Below, in pieces: positions 8,246-16,134 of a stretch of 64,000 nucleotides of DNA (its first letter is position 1; each line of letters opens with the position of its first letter). A program made the position numbers and the translations under genes. Below the pieces are notes generated by a model. That model was not told where the DNA came from. It was given only the letters and a program-made list of their open reading frames with translations, and made no database searches. The stretch is taken from contig NZ_CP107780.1 in NCBI RefSeq assembly GCF_036345175.1, forward strand, positions 496,001 through 560,000. Direction: 5' to 3'. The stretch is from Streptomyces sp. NBC_00576 (GTDB lineage Bacteria > Actinomycetota > Actinomycetes > Streptomycetales > Streptomycetaceae).

Positions 8246-9616
8246 ATGAGCCCCGAGCCGGCGGCAGCCGCCGCGCACCCGACCCGGGGGACGGCACTTC
8301 CGCCGTCCCCCGGGTTCGACGCCGCCTGGACACACCCGCTGCTGGGCCGGCTGCTGCGCGACCAGAACCGCCGGCAGCGGTTGGACCGGCGGCATCCATG
8401 GCTCCTCGACACCGCGGTGGTGCTCTTCGTCGCTTTCGTCAGCCTGCCCGATCTGATCTCCCGCGACAACGACGGTCCCTTCCGGGAGGCGGTCGACAAC
8501 GACACGTATCCGCTGGTCGTCCTGTTCGCCTTCGCCGTCGCACTCATCGTGCCGCTGTGGTGGCGGCGCAGAGCCCCGGCCGCCACCTTCTTCGTGATCG
8601 CGCTGGTGTCCTTCGTCCAGTGGTCCCTGGGCATCTGGCAGCAGGCCGGACTCAGCACACTCGTGGCCCTGTACACCCTGGCCGTGCACGGGTCGTTGCG
8701 GAAACTGGGCTGGGCCGCCGCGGTGACCGGCGTCGAGGTCGCTCTGGCGGTGTGCCTCCTGATGCCCGTCGAACATCCGCTGCTCAGCATGTTCTTCCTG
8801 CTGGGAACGGCAACCGCGGCCATCGCCGTCGGCCTGACACTCCGGATCCGCCGGATGTACCTGGCGGCGCTGGAGGACCGCGCCGGACGCCTGGAGGTCG
8901 AGCGTGACCAACGCGTCCGGCTCACCGCCGCCGCCGAGCGCTCCCGCGTCGCACGCGAGATGCACGACATCGTCGGCCACAACCTCTCCGTCATGGTCTC
9001 CCTCGCCGACGGCGCCGCGACCCTGGCCACCAACCGGGGCGAACAGTCGGCCGAAGCACTGCGGATCCTCGGCGACACCGGCCGCCAGGCCATGGGCGAA
9101 CTCCGCCGCGTGCTGGGCGTCCTGCGCGAGGAACAGGAAGACGTACGGATGCTCAGCCCACAGCCCGGCATCCGGGATCTGGACCCCCTGCTGGCCCGGG
9201 TCCGCGCGGCGGGGCTGACGGTGACCTACCGGACGGTGGGCGAGCTCGAGCCACTGACCAGCGGCGTCCAGCTCACCGTCTACCGCATCGTCCAGGAAGC
9301 GCTGACCAACACGCTCAGGCACGCGGGTACGGGCTCCGCCGCCGAGGTCACCGTGACCGCGGACGCCGGCCAGGTGCGGATCCGCGTCGCCGACACGGGC
9401 GTACCGCCGGGCGCGCCCACACCCGCGCAGTCGGCACCGCGGACCGGCGACACCGGCCATGGGGTGGTCGGCATCCGCCAGCGGGCCGCCATGTACGGCG
9501 GTGCCGTCGTCATCGGACCGCGCGACACCGGCCACGGCTGGCTCGTGGACGTCGTGCTCGATGCGCCCGCACCCGCCGCGCCTGCCTCGTCCGCAGCGGG
9601 AGAGCAGCTGCCATGA
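8246..9616 (+). CDS. Two-component sensor histidine kinase, NarL/DesK-type
   Basis: Predicted 456-residue sensor. The N-terminal half has a Pro/Ala-rich cytoplasmic tail and about five membrane helices with almost no extracellular domain, so it probably senses membrane or transporter state. The HisKA_3 dimerisation helix carries the phosphoacceptor in 'REMHDIVGHNLS' (His about residue 240), and the HATPase domain has 'VQEALTNTLRHA' and a G box 'GHGVVGIRQRA'. Starts at 8216 (GTG), 8237 (ATG) and 8246 (ATG) are in frame; 8246 is chosen because AGGA at 8231-8234 is at workable distance. It overlaps the regulator gene by 4 bases and should phosphorylate it. Confidence 0.9.
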   Translation: MSPEPAAAAAHPTRGTALPPSPGFDAAWTHPLLGRLLRDQNRRQRLDRRHPWLLDTAVVLFVAFVSLPDLISRDNDGPFREAVDNDTYPLVVLFAFAVALIVPLWWRRRAPAATFFVIALVSFVQWSLGIWQQAGLSTLVALYTLAVHGSLRKLGWAAAVTGVEVALAVCLLMPVEHPLLSMFFLLGTATAAIAVGLTLRIRRMYLAALEDRAGRLEVERDQRVRLTAAAERSRVAREMHDIVGHNLSVMVSLADGAATLATNRGEQSAEALRILGDTGRQAMGELRRVLGVLREEQEDVRMLSPQPGIRDLDPLLARVRAAGLTVTYRTVGELEPLTSGVQLTVYRIVQEALTNTLRHAGTGSAAEVTVTADAGQVRIRVADTGVPPGAPTPAQSAPRTGDTGHGVVGIRQRAAMYGGAVVIGPRDTGHGWLVDVVLDAPAPAAPASSAAGEQLP

Positions 9617-10281
9617 CCACCGTGCTGATCGCCGACGACCAGCCTCTGCAGCGCATGGGCTTCCGCATGCTCATCGAGGGCACCCCCGGGCTGACTCCGG
9701 TCGGCGAGGCCGCGCACGGCGCCGAAGCTGTCCGCCTGGCCTCTGAACTGCGCCCCGACGTCGTCCTCATGGACATCCGCATGCCCGGCATGGACGGCCT
9801 GGAGGCCACCCGCCGCATCATCGCCACCGGTGGCCGCACTCGCGTCCTCATCGTGACCACCTTCGACCTCGACGAGTACGCCTACGAAGGCCTGCGGGCC
9901 GGCGCCAGCGGCTTTCTGCTCAAGGACGCCCGCCCCGAGGAGCTCGTCGCCGGCATCCACGCGGTCGCGACCGGCGACGCGGTCGTGGCTCCCCGTCTGA
10001 CCCGTCGGCTACTGGACGCCTACGCCCACCAGGTCCTCGCCCCGACCGGCGCACCTACGGCAGTCGACCCCCGGTTGCAGGCGCTCAGCGATCGCGAACG
10101 CGAGGTGCTCGTCGCCGTCGCGCAGGGCTGGACCAACAGCGAGATCGCCGAGCGGCTCGTCCTCACCGAGTCCACCGTCAAGAAGCACGTCGGCCGCGTC
10201 CTCGCCAAGATCGGCGCCCGTGACCGCATCCAGGCCGTGATCACGGCGTACGACGCCGGACTGGTCAGGGCCAAGCCGTAG
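9613..10281 (+). CDS. Two-component response regulator, NarL/LuxR family
   Basis: Predicted 222-residue regulator. The receiver domain has the acidic pocket (IADDQ), the phosphoacceptor Asp in 'VVLMDIRMPGMDG' (about residue 54), the switch Thr in 'VLIVTTFD' and the Lys in 'GFLLKDARPEE'. The C-terminal LuxR helix-turn-helix reads 'LSDREREVLVAVAQGWTNSE' through 'VKKHVGRVLAKIGA'. Its start overlaps the kinase stop (ATGA at 9613), so it is the fourth gene of an exporter-plus-sensor unit. The 22-bp dyad at 6318-6339 is a plausible target. Confidence 0.93.
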   Translation: MTTVLIADDQPLQRMGFRMLIEGTPGLTPVGEAAHGAEAVRLASELRPDVVLMDIRMPGMDGLEATRRIIATGGRTRVLIVTTFDLDEYAYEGLRAGASGFLLKDARPEELVAGIHAVATGDAVVAPRLTRRLLDAYAHQVLAPTGAPTAVDPRLQALSDREREVLVAVAQGWTNSEIAERLVLTESTVKKHVGRVLAKIGARDRIQAVITAYDAGLVRAKP

Positions 10282-10309
10282 CCCGCCCGGCAGGGATGCG
10301 GCGCCGGCG

Positions 10310-11695
10310 TCAGCGGCCCTTGCGTACCCGGGCCGCGGCACGGGCTTCCGCGGTCTTGCGGGCCTCGGCGGCTTTGCGGGACTCCTTGGCGGGGCGGCCC
10401 GGGCGGGTGCCGAGGCCGCGGAAGGGGGCATTGCCGGTGTTCGTCTTCGTCGCGGTCGGCGGGCGTTTCGCGCCGGTGATCGCGGTCAGCTTCTCCTCGC
10501 CGGAGCGCACCTGTGCGACCGTCGGACGGATCCCGGCGTCGGACATCATCCGGTTCACATCGCGCCGCTGGTTGGGGGTGACCAGGGTGACCACCTTCCC
10601 GGACTCCCCCGCACGCGCCGTACGCCCACCGCGGTGCAGGTAGTCCTTGGCGTCGGCCGGCGGGTCGACGTTGACGACGAGGTCGAGGGCGTCGATGTGA
10701 ATGCCCCGCGCGGCGACGTTGGTAGCCACCAGAACGGTGATCTCGCCGTCCTTGAACTGGCCGAGCGTGTGCGTGCGTTGGGGCTGCGACTTACCGCTGT
10801 GCAGAGCGCCGGCCCGAACTCCGCTGGCCCGCAGGTGACGGGTGAACTGGTCCACGCCGGTCTTGGTGTCCAGGAACATCAGTACCCGGCCGTCCCGTGC
10901 CGCGATCTCCGTCGCGGTCGCGTACTTGTCGGCGGCGTGGATGTTCAGCACGTGGTGTTCCATCGTGGTGACCGAGCCCGCCACCCGGTCGACCGTGGCG
11001 AGCACCGGGTCGTGGAGGTGGTCGCGTACCAGCTGGTCAACGTTGCGGTCGAGCGTCGCCGAGAACAGCAGCCGCTGTCCCTCGGAGGGGAGCTGGTCCA
11101 TGATGTCCGAAACCTGGGGCAGGAACCCCAGGTCACACATCTGGTCCGCCTCGTCCAGCACCGTGATCCGCACGTGGTTCAGGACGCAGTCCCGGCGCGA
11201 CACCAGGTCGGTCAGCCGTCCCGGTGTCGCGATGACCACCTCGGCCCCGGTCCGCAGCTCCGCCTGCTGCCGGTTGATCGACAGCCCGCCGACCACCGTC
11301 GCCAGTCGTACGCCGAGTGTCCGCGCGTACGGCGCCAGCGCGTCGCCCACCTGCTGCGCGAGTTCCCGGGTCGGCACCAGCACCAGTGCGAGCGGCCTCT
11401 TGGACTCCGCGCGCCGGCCCGCCGTCCGGACGAGCAGCGCGAGTCCGAAGGCGAGCGTCTTGCCGGAGCCGGTGCGGGCGCGGCCCAGGACATCGCGGCC
11501 GGCCAGCGCGTCGGGCAGGGTCGCCGCCTGGATGGGGAAGGGCTCCGTGACCCCGAGGCCCGTCATCGTCTCCATGAGCTCCGGCGGCAGCCCGAGCGCG
11601 TCGAAGGACGCGGCCGGTGGCAGGCCCGGGGACACCGTCTTCGGGATGGCGAACTCGCCCTGCGGCACTGTGGCAGCCGACGGTTTGGCGTTCAT
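10310..11695 (-). CDS. DEAD-box ATP-dependent RNA helicase
   Basis: Predicted 461-residue helicase. The order is Q motif ('VTEPFPIQAATLPDAL'), Walker A ARTGSGKT, the DEAD box 'VLDEADQM', motif III FSATLD, and motif VI HRGGRTARAG. A basic, Ala/Arg/Lys-rich tail of about 70 residues follows, as in RNA-binding cold-adaptation helicases of actinomycetes. The start ATG (11693-11695) has an AGGAAGG ribosome site; the open frame continues upstream but through the leader hairpin at 11731-11760 and is unlikely to be translated. It is convergent with the response regulator, with only 28 bases between stops. Likely role: ribosome assembly or mRNA unwinding. Confidence 0.93.
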   Translation of the reverse strand: MNAKPSAATVPQGEFAIPKTVSPGLPPAASFDALGLPPELMETMTGLGVTEPFPIQAATLPDALAGRDVLGRARTGSGKTLAFGLALLVRTAGRRAESKRPLALVLVPTRELAQQVGDALAPYARTLGVRLATVVGGLSINRQQAELRTGAEVVIATPGRLTDLVSRRDCVLNHVRITVLDEADQMCDLGFLPQVSDIMDQLPSEGQRLLFSATLDRNVDQLVRDHLHDPVLATVDRVAGSVTTMEHHVLNIHAADKYATATEIAARDGRVLMFLDTKTGVDQFTRHLRASGVRAGALHSGKSQPQRTHTLGQFKDGEITVLVATNVAARGIHIDALDLVVNVDPPADAKDYLHRGGRTARAGESGKVVTLVTPNQRRDVNRMMSDAGIRPTVAQVRSGEEKLTAITGAKRPPTATKTNTGNAPFRGLGTRPGRPAKESRKAAEARKTAEARAAARVRKGR

Positions 11696-11730
11696 GAGGA
11701 ACCTTCCTGGTCTGACGCCTCCAACGCGCC

Positions 11731-11760
11731 GGGGCCCGTACCCCTTGGTACGGGCCCCGG
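11731..11760 (-). promoter_or_regulatory. Leader hairpin of the RNA helicase gene
   Basis: A perfect 13-bp inverted repeat (11731-11743 with 11748-11760) encloses the 4-base loop CCTT. It lies 36 bases upstream of the helicase start in the minus-strand transcript. There is no T-tract on the minus-strand side, so it is not a standard intrinsic terminator. Structured leaders that gate translation or are unwound by the encoded helicase are known for cold-shock RNA helicases; that role here is inference. Confidence 0.55.
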
Positions 11761-11919
11761 CGGTGTCGAAGCGTGACCCCATTTTATCAGCGGCGGCACC
11801 GGGATTCAGCTGCCCGGGTGCTGAATGCGTTCGTATTCCTCTATTGGACCTCTGAGCGTCGGCAGGCAAGGCTGGAGCGCGTCCCTTACTTCGCGACATT
11901 CGAAAGAGGCCACGAGCAC

Positions 11920-12777
11920 ATGCACACTCGACGCATCGGTGACGCTGAGGTCAGCGCGATCGGTCTGGGCGGGATGCCCATGTCGATCGAGGGGCGGCCG
12001 GACGAGGCCCGTTCCCTCGCCACCATCCACGCCGCGCTCGACGCGGGCCTGACACTGATCGACACGGCGGACGCCTACCACCTGGGCGCCGACGAGGTCG
12101 GTCACAACGAAACCCTCATCGCCAAGGCGCTGGCCTCCCACGAGCGCGGGCCGGATGTCCTGGTCGCCACCAAGGGCGGTCATCTGCGTCCCGGTGACGG
12201 CAGTTGGACCCTGGACGGCTCCCCGGCACACATCAGGGAGGCGTGCGAGGCCTCGCTGCGCCGCCTGGGCGTGGAGGCCATCGGGCTGTACCAGTTCCAT
12301 CGCCCCGACCCCGAGGTCCCGTACGAGGAGTCGGTCGGCGCGGTCCGGGACCTGCTCGACGAGGGCAAGATCCGTATGGCGGGAGTCTCCAACGCCGACC
12401 CGGACCAGATCCGGCTGGCGAACGAGATCCTCGGCGGACGTCTGGTCGCCGTGCAGAACCAGTTCTCCCCGGCGTTCCGCTCCAGCGAACCGGAGCTTCG
12501 GCTGTGCGACGAGCTGGGCATCGCGTTCCTGCCCTGGAGTCCGCTCGGCGGCATCTCCCGCGCCGGTGGGCTCGGTTCGGCGTACGCCCCCTTCGCCCGC
12601 ATCGCGGCGGCCCACGGCGTCAGTCCGCAGCGAGTGTGCCTGGCCTGGATGCTCGCCAAGTCACCGGTGGTCGTCCCGATCCCCGGTGCCAGCCGCCCGG
12701 AGACCATCCGCGACTCCGCGGCCGCCGTGGACCTGGTGCTCTCCGCCGAGGAGTCGGCCGAGCTGGACGCCGTCTGA
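11920..12777 (+). CDS. Aldo/keto reductase
   Basis: Predicted 285-residue NADPH-dependent reductase with a TIM barrel. The catalytic tetrad is visible as Asp and Tyr in 'LIDTADAYHLG', Lys in 'VLVATKGG' and His in 'YQFHRPDP'. The cofactor-binding C-terminal part reads 'VVPIPGASRPETIRDSA'. The length is typical for the monomeric AKR superfamily (yeast-type and Tas-like members). The ATG at 11920 is preceded by GAAAGAGG. It is transcribed alone, divergent from the helicase. The substrate is unknown. Confidence 0.9.
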   Translation: MHTRRIGDAEVSAIGLGGMPMSIEGRPDEARSLATIHAALDAGLTLIDTADAYHLGADEVGHNETLIAKALASHERGPDVLVATKGGHLRPGDGSWTLDGSPAHIREACEASLRRLGVEAIGLYQFHRPDPEVPYEESVGAVRDLLDEGKIRMAGVSNADPDQIRLANEILGGRLVAVQNQFSPAFRSSEPELRLCDELGIAFLPWSPLGGISRAGGLGSAYAPFARIAAAHGVSPQRVCLAWMLAKSPVVVPIPGASRPETIRDSAAAVDLVLSAEESAELDAV

Positions 12778-12928
12778 CATTCCCTGGACGCCCGGCCCGC
12801 CTGACCGAGCGTCCTTGACGCGGGTTTGAACAACCCGACGGCTGTTCATGTCCGACGGCGTCCTAAAGTCTCCCCCGGCCTCCAAGTGAGCGCCCAGTAC
12901 TCAGTTCGCACATCATGGGGGGATCGGC

Positions 12929-13642
12929 GTGAGACGTCGATGGGTGAAGGTTCTGGTGATCACGGTCGTGGTGCTCGCCGTGCTGTTCACGGCTGCCGAC
13001 CGGGTAGCCGTGCACTACGCCGACAAGGAGGCCGCGCAGCTCGCCGAGGAGAAGTACGGCTACGGCAACACCACCGACGGCCACCTGGACGTGTCGATCG
13101 AGGGCTTTCCCTTCCTGACCCAGCTGGCCGGCGAGAGCTTCGGTCATGTGGCGCTGACGGCGAGCCGGTTCTCCATCGACACCACGAGCAATATCCAGGG
13201 CGGCTATCTGCACATCGACCGGCTCCACCTGGACCTGCGTGATGTGCGGGTGACGTCGCTGACAGCGCGCAGCGCCGAGGCGAACCTCGCCACCGGCACC
13301 ATGACTCTCTCGTACGAGGAACTGTCCGGAGTGCTGACCCGGCTCGCGGGCCACGGAGGCCCCTTGCAGGTCTCCCGGGCGCCGGGGTCGAACGGCCAGG
13401 CGGCACGCGTCAAGGTCTCGGGCACGGCGGGCGGGACGGCGCTGGACGCCACGGGCACGCTCCTGGCGCAGGGCACTGAGCTCTCCCTGACGGTCCCTGG
13501 TGTCGAAAGGGCCGGAATGGTCTGGCGGGTCGGCCTCCCGGAAGGCGTCGGCTTCGAAGCGGCGCGCGCCACCGCGGACGGCGTCGAGATCAGCCTCGTC
13601 GGTCACCAGGTGAGGCTCGGCTCGTCGCGCTTCGGAACGTGA
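12929..13642 (+). CDS. LmeA-like (DUF2993) membrane-anchored lipid-binding protein
   Basis: Predicted 237-residue protein with one N-terminal membrane helix ('VLVITVVVLAVLFTAADRVA') and an extracytoplasmic beta-rich body. The patterns 'VSIEGFPFLTQLAGESFG' and 'LHLDLRDVRV' are hallmarks of DUF2993; the mycobacterial member LmeA binds phospholipid and helps lipomannan elongation. The GTG start at 12929 follows a GGGGGGATC ribosome site. The preceding 151-base gap has a TTGACG (12815-12820) and a 6-bp dyad (CGGGTT/AACCCG, 12821-12837) but no clear -10. It stands alone; a role in the envelope is expected from the family. Confidence 0.85.
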   Translation: MRRRWVKVLVITVVVLAVLFTAADRVAVHYADKEAAQLAEEKYGYGNTTDGHLDVSIEGFPFLTQLAGESFGHVALTASRFSIDTTSNIQGGYLHIDRLHLDLRDVRVTSLTARSAEANLATGTMTLSYEELSGVLTRLAGHGGPLQVSRAPGSNGQAARVKVSGTAGGTALDATGTLLAQGTELSLTVPGVERAGMVWRVGLPEGVGFEAARATADGVEISLVGHQVRLGSSRFGT

Positions 13643-13717
13643 GGCGGGTCCGTCAGCCGTCGGGGATGCCGACGCCGCCGAGTGCGGCGACGGTTCTCTC
13701 GGGGTGACAGGTCGGCA

Positions 13718-14575
13718 CTACGGAAGCAGGCCCGACCGGCGGGCCGCGGTGACGGCTTCGAGGCGGGTCCTGGTGCCGAGTTTGCGCATCACCGAACGCA
13801 GGTGGCCCTTCACGGTCTCCAGGCCGATGCCGAGCCGGCGGCAGATGTCCACGTTGGTGCAGCCCGCGGCGACCGCGGCCAGGACGTCCAGTTCGCGCGG
13901 GGACAGACACGCCGCCGGCCCGCGGGTCGTCCGCTCGGAGCAGCAACCGGCCTCCAGCAGGGAACACACCTCGTGGAAGCGTTCCTTGAGGTGGCCCTCG
14001 CCGATCGTCGCCGTCAGATCCAGCAGCTCGGTGTGGACCTCGTGCACCTGTTCCAGGGCCGCCGCGTCATGGGGCGAGGCGGCGTTCGGCCCTGATCTGG
14101 CCTCCGTCAGGAGCCGGTGGGCGTGCTCGTGGGACGCGAGGAACTGCTCCAGGTCGCGTGCCGCCTCCGTCACCGCGGTCAGTACGCGGTCGCTCAGCCG
14201 TACCGCGTCACGTGACCCCACGAAGAGCGCGGCTCGTACCGTGGTACCCACGATCACGGGCGCCGCCGCCATCGCGCGCACCTCCTCCACCGCGACGAAC
14301 AAGTCGTACTCATGGCTGATGTGCTGGGCCGACCGATAGTCGCTCACCGCTGCGAGCCGACGTGTCGTCAGGACATTGCCGATCAGTCCGGCGCCCGCGG
14401 GCACGGGAAACCCTCTGCATCCCGGCAACTTCACACCGCTGGTCTCACCGATCCGCAGCAACCGGGGGCCGACGACCCAGGCCGCGCCCGCGACAGGCAT
14501 ACCGCTGTCCCTGCGCAGCGCCAGCACCGCGGCTCGGGCGGCGGCGGCCTCTTCACTGTCTTCCGCCGGCAACAT
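13718..14575 (-). CDS. GAF-like LuxR-family transcriptional regulator, copy A
   Basis: Predicted 285-residue regulator. Residues about 15-170 form a GAF-like sensor with the signature 'DYRSAQHISHEYDLFVAVEE', followed by a helical connector and a C-terminal LuxR helix-turn-helix ('LSPRELDVLAAVAAGCTNVD' to 'VKGHLRSVMRKLGT'). The gene at 15134 encodes a clear paralogue with the same order of domains, transcribed divergently. In other Streptomyces this type often controls acyl-CoA or aromatic catabolism, but no such genes adjoin here. The ATG at 14573-14575 is used. No TTA codon was seen in this copy, unlike its partner. Confidence 0.88.
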   Translation of the reverse strand: MLPAEDSEEAAAARAAVLALRRDSGMPVAGAAWVVGPRLLRIGETSGVKLPGCRGFPVPAGAGLIGNVLTTRRLAAVSDYRSAQHISHEYDLFVAVEEVRAMAAAPVIVGTTVRAALFVGSRDAVRLSDRVLTAVTEAARDLEQFLASHEHAHRLLTEARSGPNAASPHDAAALEQVHEVHTELLDLTATIGEGHLKERFHEVCSLLEAGCCSERTTRGPAACLSPRELDVLAAVAAGCTNVDICRRLGIGLETVKGHLRSVMRKLGTRTRLEAVTAARRSGLLP

Positions 14576-15133
14576 GACCGGGTTGACTCCTCACCTGGCC
14601 GACATTCGGATTCCCCCCGCCGCCAGGAAAACAGTTCTGCAAGCATCTCTCGGCGTCAAGAGCCAGAAAAGCAAAGGTAGTTGACAGCTCGTCAGGTTTT
14701 GGAGCGATCCGCCCGCACGCACGGCGAGCAGGCAGGCTTCACAAAAATCCTTTCTCCGCTCCACCCCTCATCCGGGGGTAGCTGGGGGGCACGGTTTTAC
14801 CTCATGGTGGTGTTAGTGGAAGGCCGCCTCCCGACCCGGAGAACGGGATGTACGGCTGTATATGACCCTTCGAGCTGACGGGCACCGGCGGGGCCGCTTC
14901 GGCGGGCGCGCGGCGACACACGCGGGAGGTGCCGAGGAAAACAGCCTCACGAAGGCTCCTGGCTCGCTTCTCGCGACGCGCTCGGGCTCACCTCCCCCGC
15001 CGCTCGCCGCTTCCCTCGGCAACTCCCCCCTCAGAACACCCGCATCAGTGGCGGGCGCAACTCCGGCACGAAAACCCTCACAGGTAACGCACAGCGGGAG
15101 CAGACTGGGCTCCCGCGCAGACCGAGGACGCGT
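14576..15133. other. 558-base gap between the divergent GAF-LuxR genes
   Basis: No gene is supported here: open frames are short, lack ribosome sites and do not keep G/C at third positions. A TTGACA hexamer is at 14681-14686 but no good -10 follows. The stretch holds C-rich and G-rich blocks (for example around 14765-14790). It must contain both promoters, whose positions I cannot fix. Confidence 0.5.
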
Positions 15134-16003
15134 ATGACAGTGAAACCGCCCCCCACTTCGGACGACGACCGCCAACTCAAACGGGCCATCGATGTGTTAC
15201 GCCACACCACCGGCGTGGATCTCACCTTCGGTGGCGTCGTGACCAGAGGGCGGCACGCCCAGCTCACCGAGTTCGCCGGCAATTCGACGAGAGCCCTCAT
15301 GGGGCTGACTCTCGGGTTCGGCATGGGGCTCGGCGGAAAAGCGGTGGCTCTGCACCGCCCCATCGCGGTCAACGACTACGCGAACTCCAGGCAGATCAGC
15401 CATCACTACGATCTCATGGTCGCCGCGGAGGGCATTCGCGCCGTCGTGGCAGCCCCCGTCGTGGTGAATCGAACCGTGCGGGCGGTGATGTACGGCGCGG
15501 TCCGCCAGTCCGTCGGGCTGGGCGACCGGACGGTGGACGCCGTCATGGACACCGCCCGCGCCCTGGAACAGAACCTGGCGGTGCGCGACGAGGTGGGGCG
15601 CCGCCTTGCCGAGCTCGACGAGCCTGCGGTGGGAGACGACCGGCCGCCGGGGGCGGTGTCCCCCCGGTGGGAAGCGGTACGCGAGGCATACGCCGACCTG
15701 CGGGTCCTCGCCCAGCACCTCACGGACACCGACCTGCGCGACCGGGTCGCCTCGCTGAGCGACAGACTGGCCGACGCCGGAGCCCCCGCGGCCCGGCGCC
15801 CCTCCGCCCCGGCCCTGTCGTCGCGAGAACTCGACGTGCTGTCCTGCGTCGCACTGGGACGGACCAACACCGACGTGGCGGACGAACTCGGCCTGCGGGC
15901 CGAAACCGTGAAGAGCTATCTGCGCAGCGCGATGCGCAGGCTGGGATGCCACTCCCGGCTGGAGGCGGTCATGACGGCCCGCCGTCTGGGCCTGCTGCCC
16001 TGA
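15134..16003 (+). CDS. GAF-like LuxR-family transcriptional regulator, copy B (TTA codon)
   Basis: Predicted 289-residue paralogue of the gene at 13718. The GAF-like domain has 'VNDYANSRQISHHYDLMVAA', aligned with the same block of copy A, and the C-terminal helix-turn-helix reads 'LSSRELDVLSCVALGRTNTD' to 'VKSYLRSAMRRLGC'. Both proteins end in a shared Leu-Leu-Pro tail. Codon 22 (15197-15199) is TTA, a rare leucine codon that in Streptomyces needs the bldA tRNA. The gene is convergent with the ethylene-forming-enzyme-like gene, separated by a 54-bp palindrome, and may regulate it; that link is inference from position and the shared TTA feature. Confidence 0.9.
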   Translation: MTVKPPPTSDDDRQLKRAIDVLRHTTGVDLTFGGVVTRGRHAQLTEFAGNSTRALMGLTLGFGMGLGGKAVALHRPIAVNDYANSRQISHHYDLMVAAEGIRAVVAAPVVVNRTVRAVMYGAVRQSVGLGDRTVDAVMDTARALEQNLAVRDEVGRRLAELDEPAVGDDRPPGAVSPRWEAVREAYADLRVLAQHLTDTDLRDRVASLSDRLADAGAPAARRPSAPALSSRELDVLSCVALGRTNTDVADELGLRAETVKSYLRSAMRRLGCHSRLEAVMTARRLGLLP

Positions 16004-16051
16004 GAGCGGAATAGGCCGGCCGCGGACGAGAAGGCGGCCGAGCAGTCGTCA

Positions 16052-16105
16052 CCGGCGCACTCTGAAGCCGCCCAGCAGCTGCTGGGCGGCTTCAGAGTGC
16101 GCCGG
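16052..16105. terminator. 54-bp perfect palindrome, bidirectional terminator
   Basis: Every base from 16052 to 16078 pairs with its mirror from 16079 to 16105, giving two 27-base arms with no spacer. The element lies between the convergent stops at 16003 and 16135. It is far longer than is needed for a terminator and would extrude as a cruciform or form a very stable RNA hairpin in either direction. There is no U-tract, as is usual in this genus. Confidence 0.85.
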
Positions 16106-16134
16106 GAGCCTCAGTGGGCCGCGGCGGGCACCGG

